Source: Clostridiales bacterium
Lineage (GTDB): Bacteria > Bacillota > Clostridia > Christensenellales > DUVY01
Assembly (NCBI GenBank): GCA_031290295.1
Contig: JAITNT010000290.1
Coordinates: 1 to 8,336, forward strand
Direction of reading: 5' to 3'
Length of the DNA: 8,336 bases
In this document: positions 7,602-8,336 of the stretch, piece after piece
Numbering within the stretch: the stretch's first letter is position 1
How the letters are laid out: every line of letters starts with the position of its first letter
Translations under genes and position numbers: made by a program
Notes under the pieces: model-generated
What the model was told of the DNA's origin: nothing
What the model saw: the letters and a program-made list of their open reading frames with translations, nothing else
Databases searched by the model: none

Positions 7602-8336
7602 TTACAGCTTGACGATTTTGGTCATATCGTAGATTGCGTCGGACAAAAACCTTGCCGGCAGCGTGCGGAGCGATATAGCGTAGGACTTATCGGTAATGTA
7701 CAGGCTCTTGATTTTAGGTGTGTTAATTACCGAATAGAACCTAACCTCGTTAACGCTTATGCTGTTATGCCCCTGTATTGTCAGCTCGGAGAAATCAAGC
7801 TCGGACATAACGTCGCCGATAATTTTGTAAGCCGCGTTCTTGCCCTCGGCGCGGACGTAGCCGCGCGCCTTCAAATGCTCCACGAATTGCTCCGACGGCA
7901 ATATACTGCCCTTAAATCTCGAAATGCAGTTGTGCGCGATCTCCGCGTCCTTGACGGTATAAACCTCTCTTTTCATCTGAATAAAAGCCTGGCGGCTAGT
8001 TATCGTCTTGAGGTCGGCGGAGCCTGCATCAAGCTCTATAGGGTGGACAAGCCCTACCGTCCGCCCGTCGGCGAGCTTTATAGCCTCGCCGACCGCGGAC
8101 GCTCTGCGCATATGCCCCTTGTCGATTACAAATATCCCCGCGAGGCGCGTCCCGTCATACTCTCCGAAAAACAACGTTTCGGCAATTCTTACGAGCAGCT
8201 TATTGTTAACGACGTTTCTTTCAAACACGTCGTTTTCCCATCTGCGGTCGCTTAAGAAGCTGCGCTCGAACCGGGCGGAATGCTCGGCAATCGCTTTCAA
8301 AAGCCGCTTTGACCACGCCGTCAGGCGTATGTTAGG
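7602..8336 (-). CDS. unrecognised protein, partial (N-terminus beyond window)
   Basis: The frame is open to the window edge at 8336 and gives 244 residues before TAA (7604-7602), so the start is outside; an in-frame TTG at 8300 is probably internal. I do not recognise the family. The visible part starts PNIRLTAWSKRLLKAIAEHS and ends YDMTKIVKL. It is rich in charged residues, has one cysteine (in HNCISRF), and shows no membrane segment or catalytic motif I can name. It appears to mix helices with short beta strands (for example LAGIFVIDKG, KSLYITDKSYAISL). It ends 12 bp before the radical SAM gene, whose weak Shine-Dalgarno site abuts its stop codon, so it is probably the same transcription unit. 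It is not a usual member of the radical SAM-DUF2344-rng set as I know it. A real gene is likely because the frame is long, has normal-looking codon use and fits the operon spacing. Confidence 0.8.
   Translation of the reverse strand, partial: PNIRLTAWSKRLLKAIAEHSARFERSFLSDRRWENDVFERNVVNNKLLVRIAETLFFGEYDGTRLAGIFVIDKGHMRRASAVGEAIKLADGRTVGLVHPIELDAGSADLKTITSRQAFIQMKREVYTVKDAEIAHNCISRFKGSILPSEQFVEHLKARGYVRAEGKNAAYKIIGDVMSELDFSELTIQGHNSISVNEVRFYSVINTPKIKSLYITDKSYAISLRTLPARFLSDAIYDMTKIVKL

Overview
The window is a compact bacterial chromosomal segment in which every supported gene lies on the minus strand, so transcription runs from high to low coordinates. The likely host is an uncultured low-GC-type Gram-positive of the Clostridia (inference). 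The reasons are the set of a B12-type radical SAM protein, its DUF2344 partner and an RNase E/G protein, strong GGAGG ribosome binding sites, and a clostridial-looking MnmA. Base composition is near 50% GC, with many GCG and CGC codons.

Layout in transcription order: (1) a protein I do not recognise, cut at its N-terminus by the window edge (8336-7602); (2) a TIGR03960-type radical SAM protein (7589-5799); (3) its TIGR03936/DUF2344 partner (5818-5159), overlapping the previous gene by 20 bp; (4) ribonuclease G/E, rng (5145-3625), 13 bp further on; (5) a divergent cytoplasmic six-hairpin glycosidase (3599-1371), 25 bp after rng; (6) a 98-bp gap with a clear sigma-70/sigma-A type promoter; (7) a zinc-ribbon membrane protein (1272-766), which appears to be made from a leaderless mRNA; (8) mnmA, the tRNA 2-thiouridylase (769 to the window edge), whose ATG overlaps the stop codon of gene 7 as ATGA. 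No stretch above 300 bases lacks a gene.

Genes 1-5 look like one transcription unit whose promoter is outside the window. Genes 2-4 form a known conserved neighbourhood; in many Firmicutes it continues into rplU-prp-rpmA-obg, but here a glycosidase takes that place. Genes 7-8 form a second unit. Two of the units' products act on RNA: RNase G/E in rRNA and mRNA processing, MnmA on the tRNA wobble uridine.

The most notable signals are the promoter placed so that the start codon falls at the predicted +1, a set of TCGGG-centred repeats around that promoter, the altered active-site motifs of the glycosidase, and a second CX3CX2C cysteine group at the C-terminus of the radical SAM protein. I saw no tRNA, rRNA, CRISPR array, insertion sequence or convincing intrinsic terminator.
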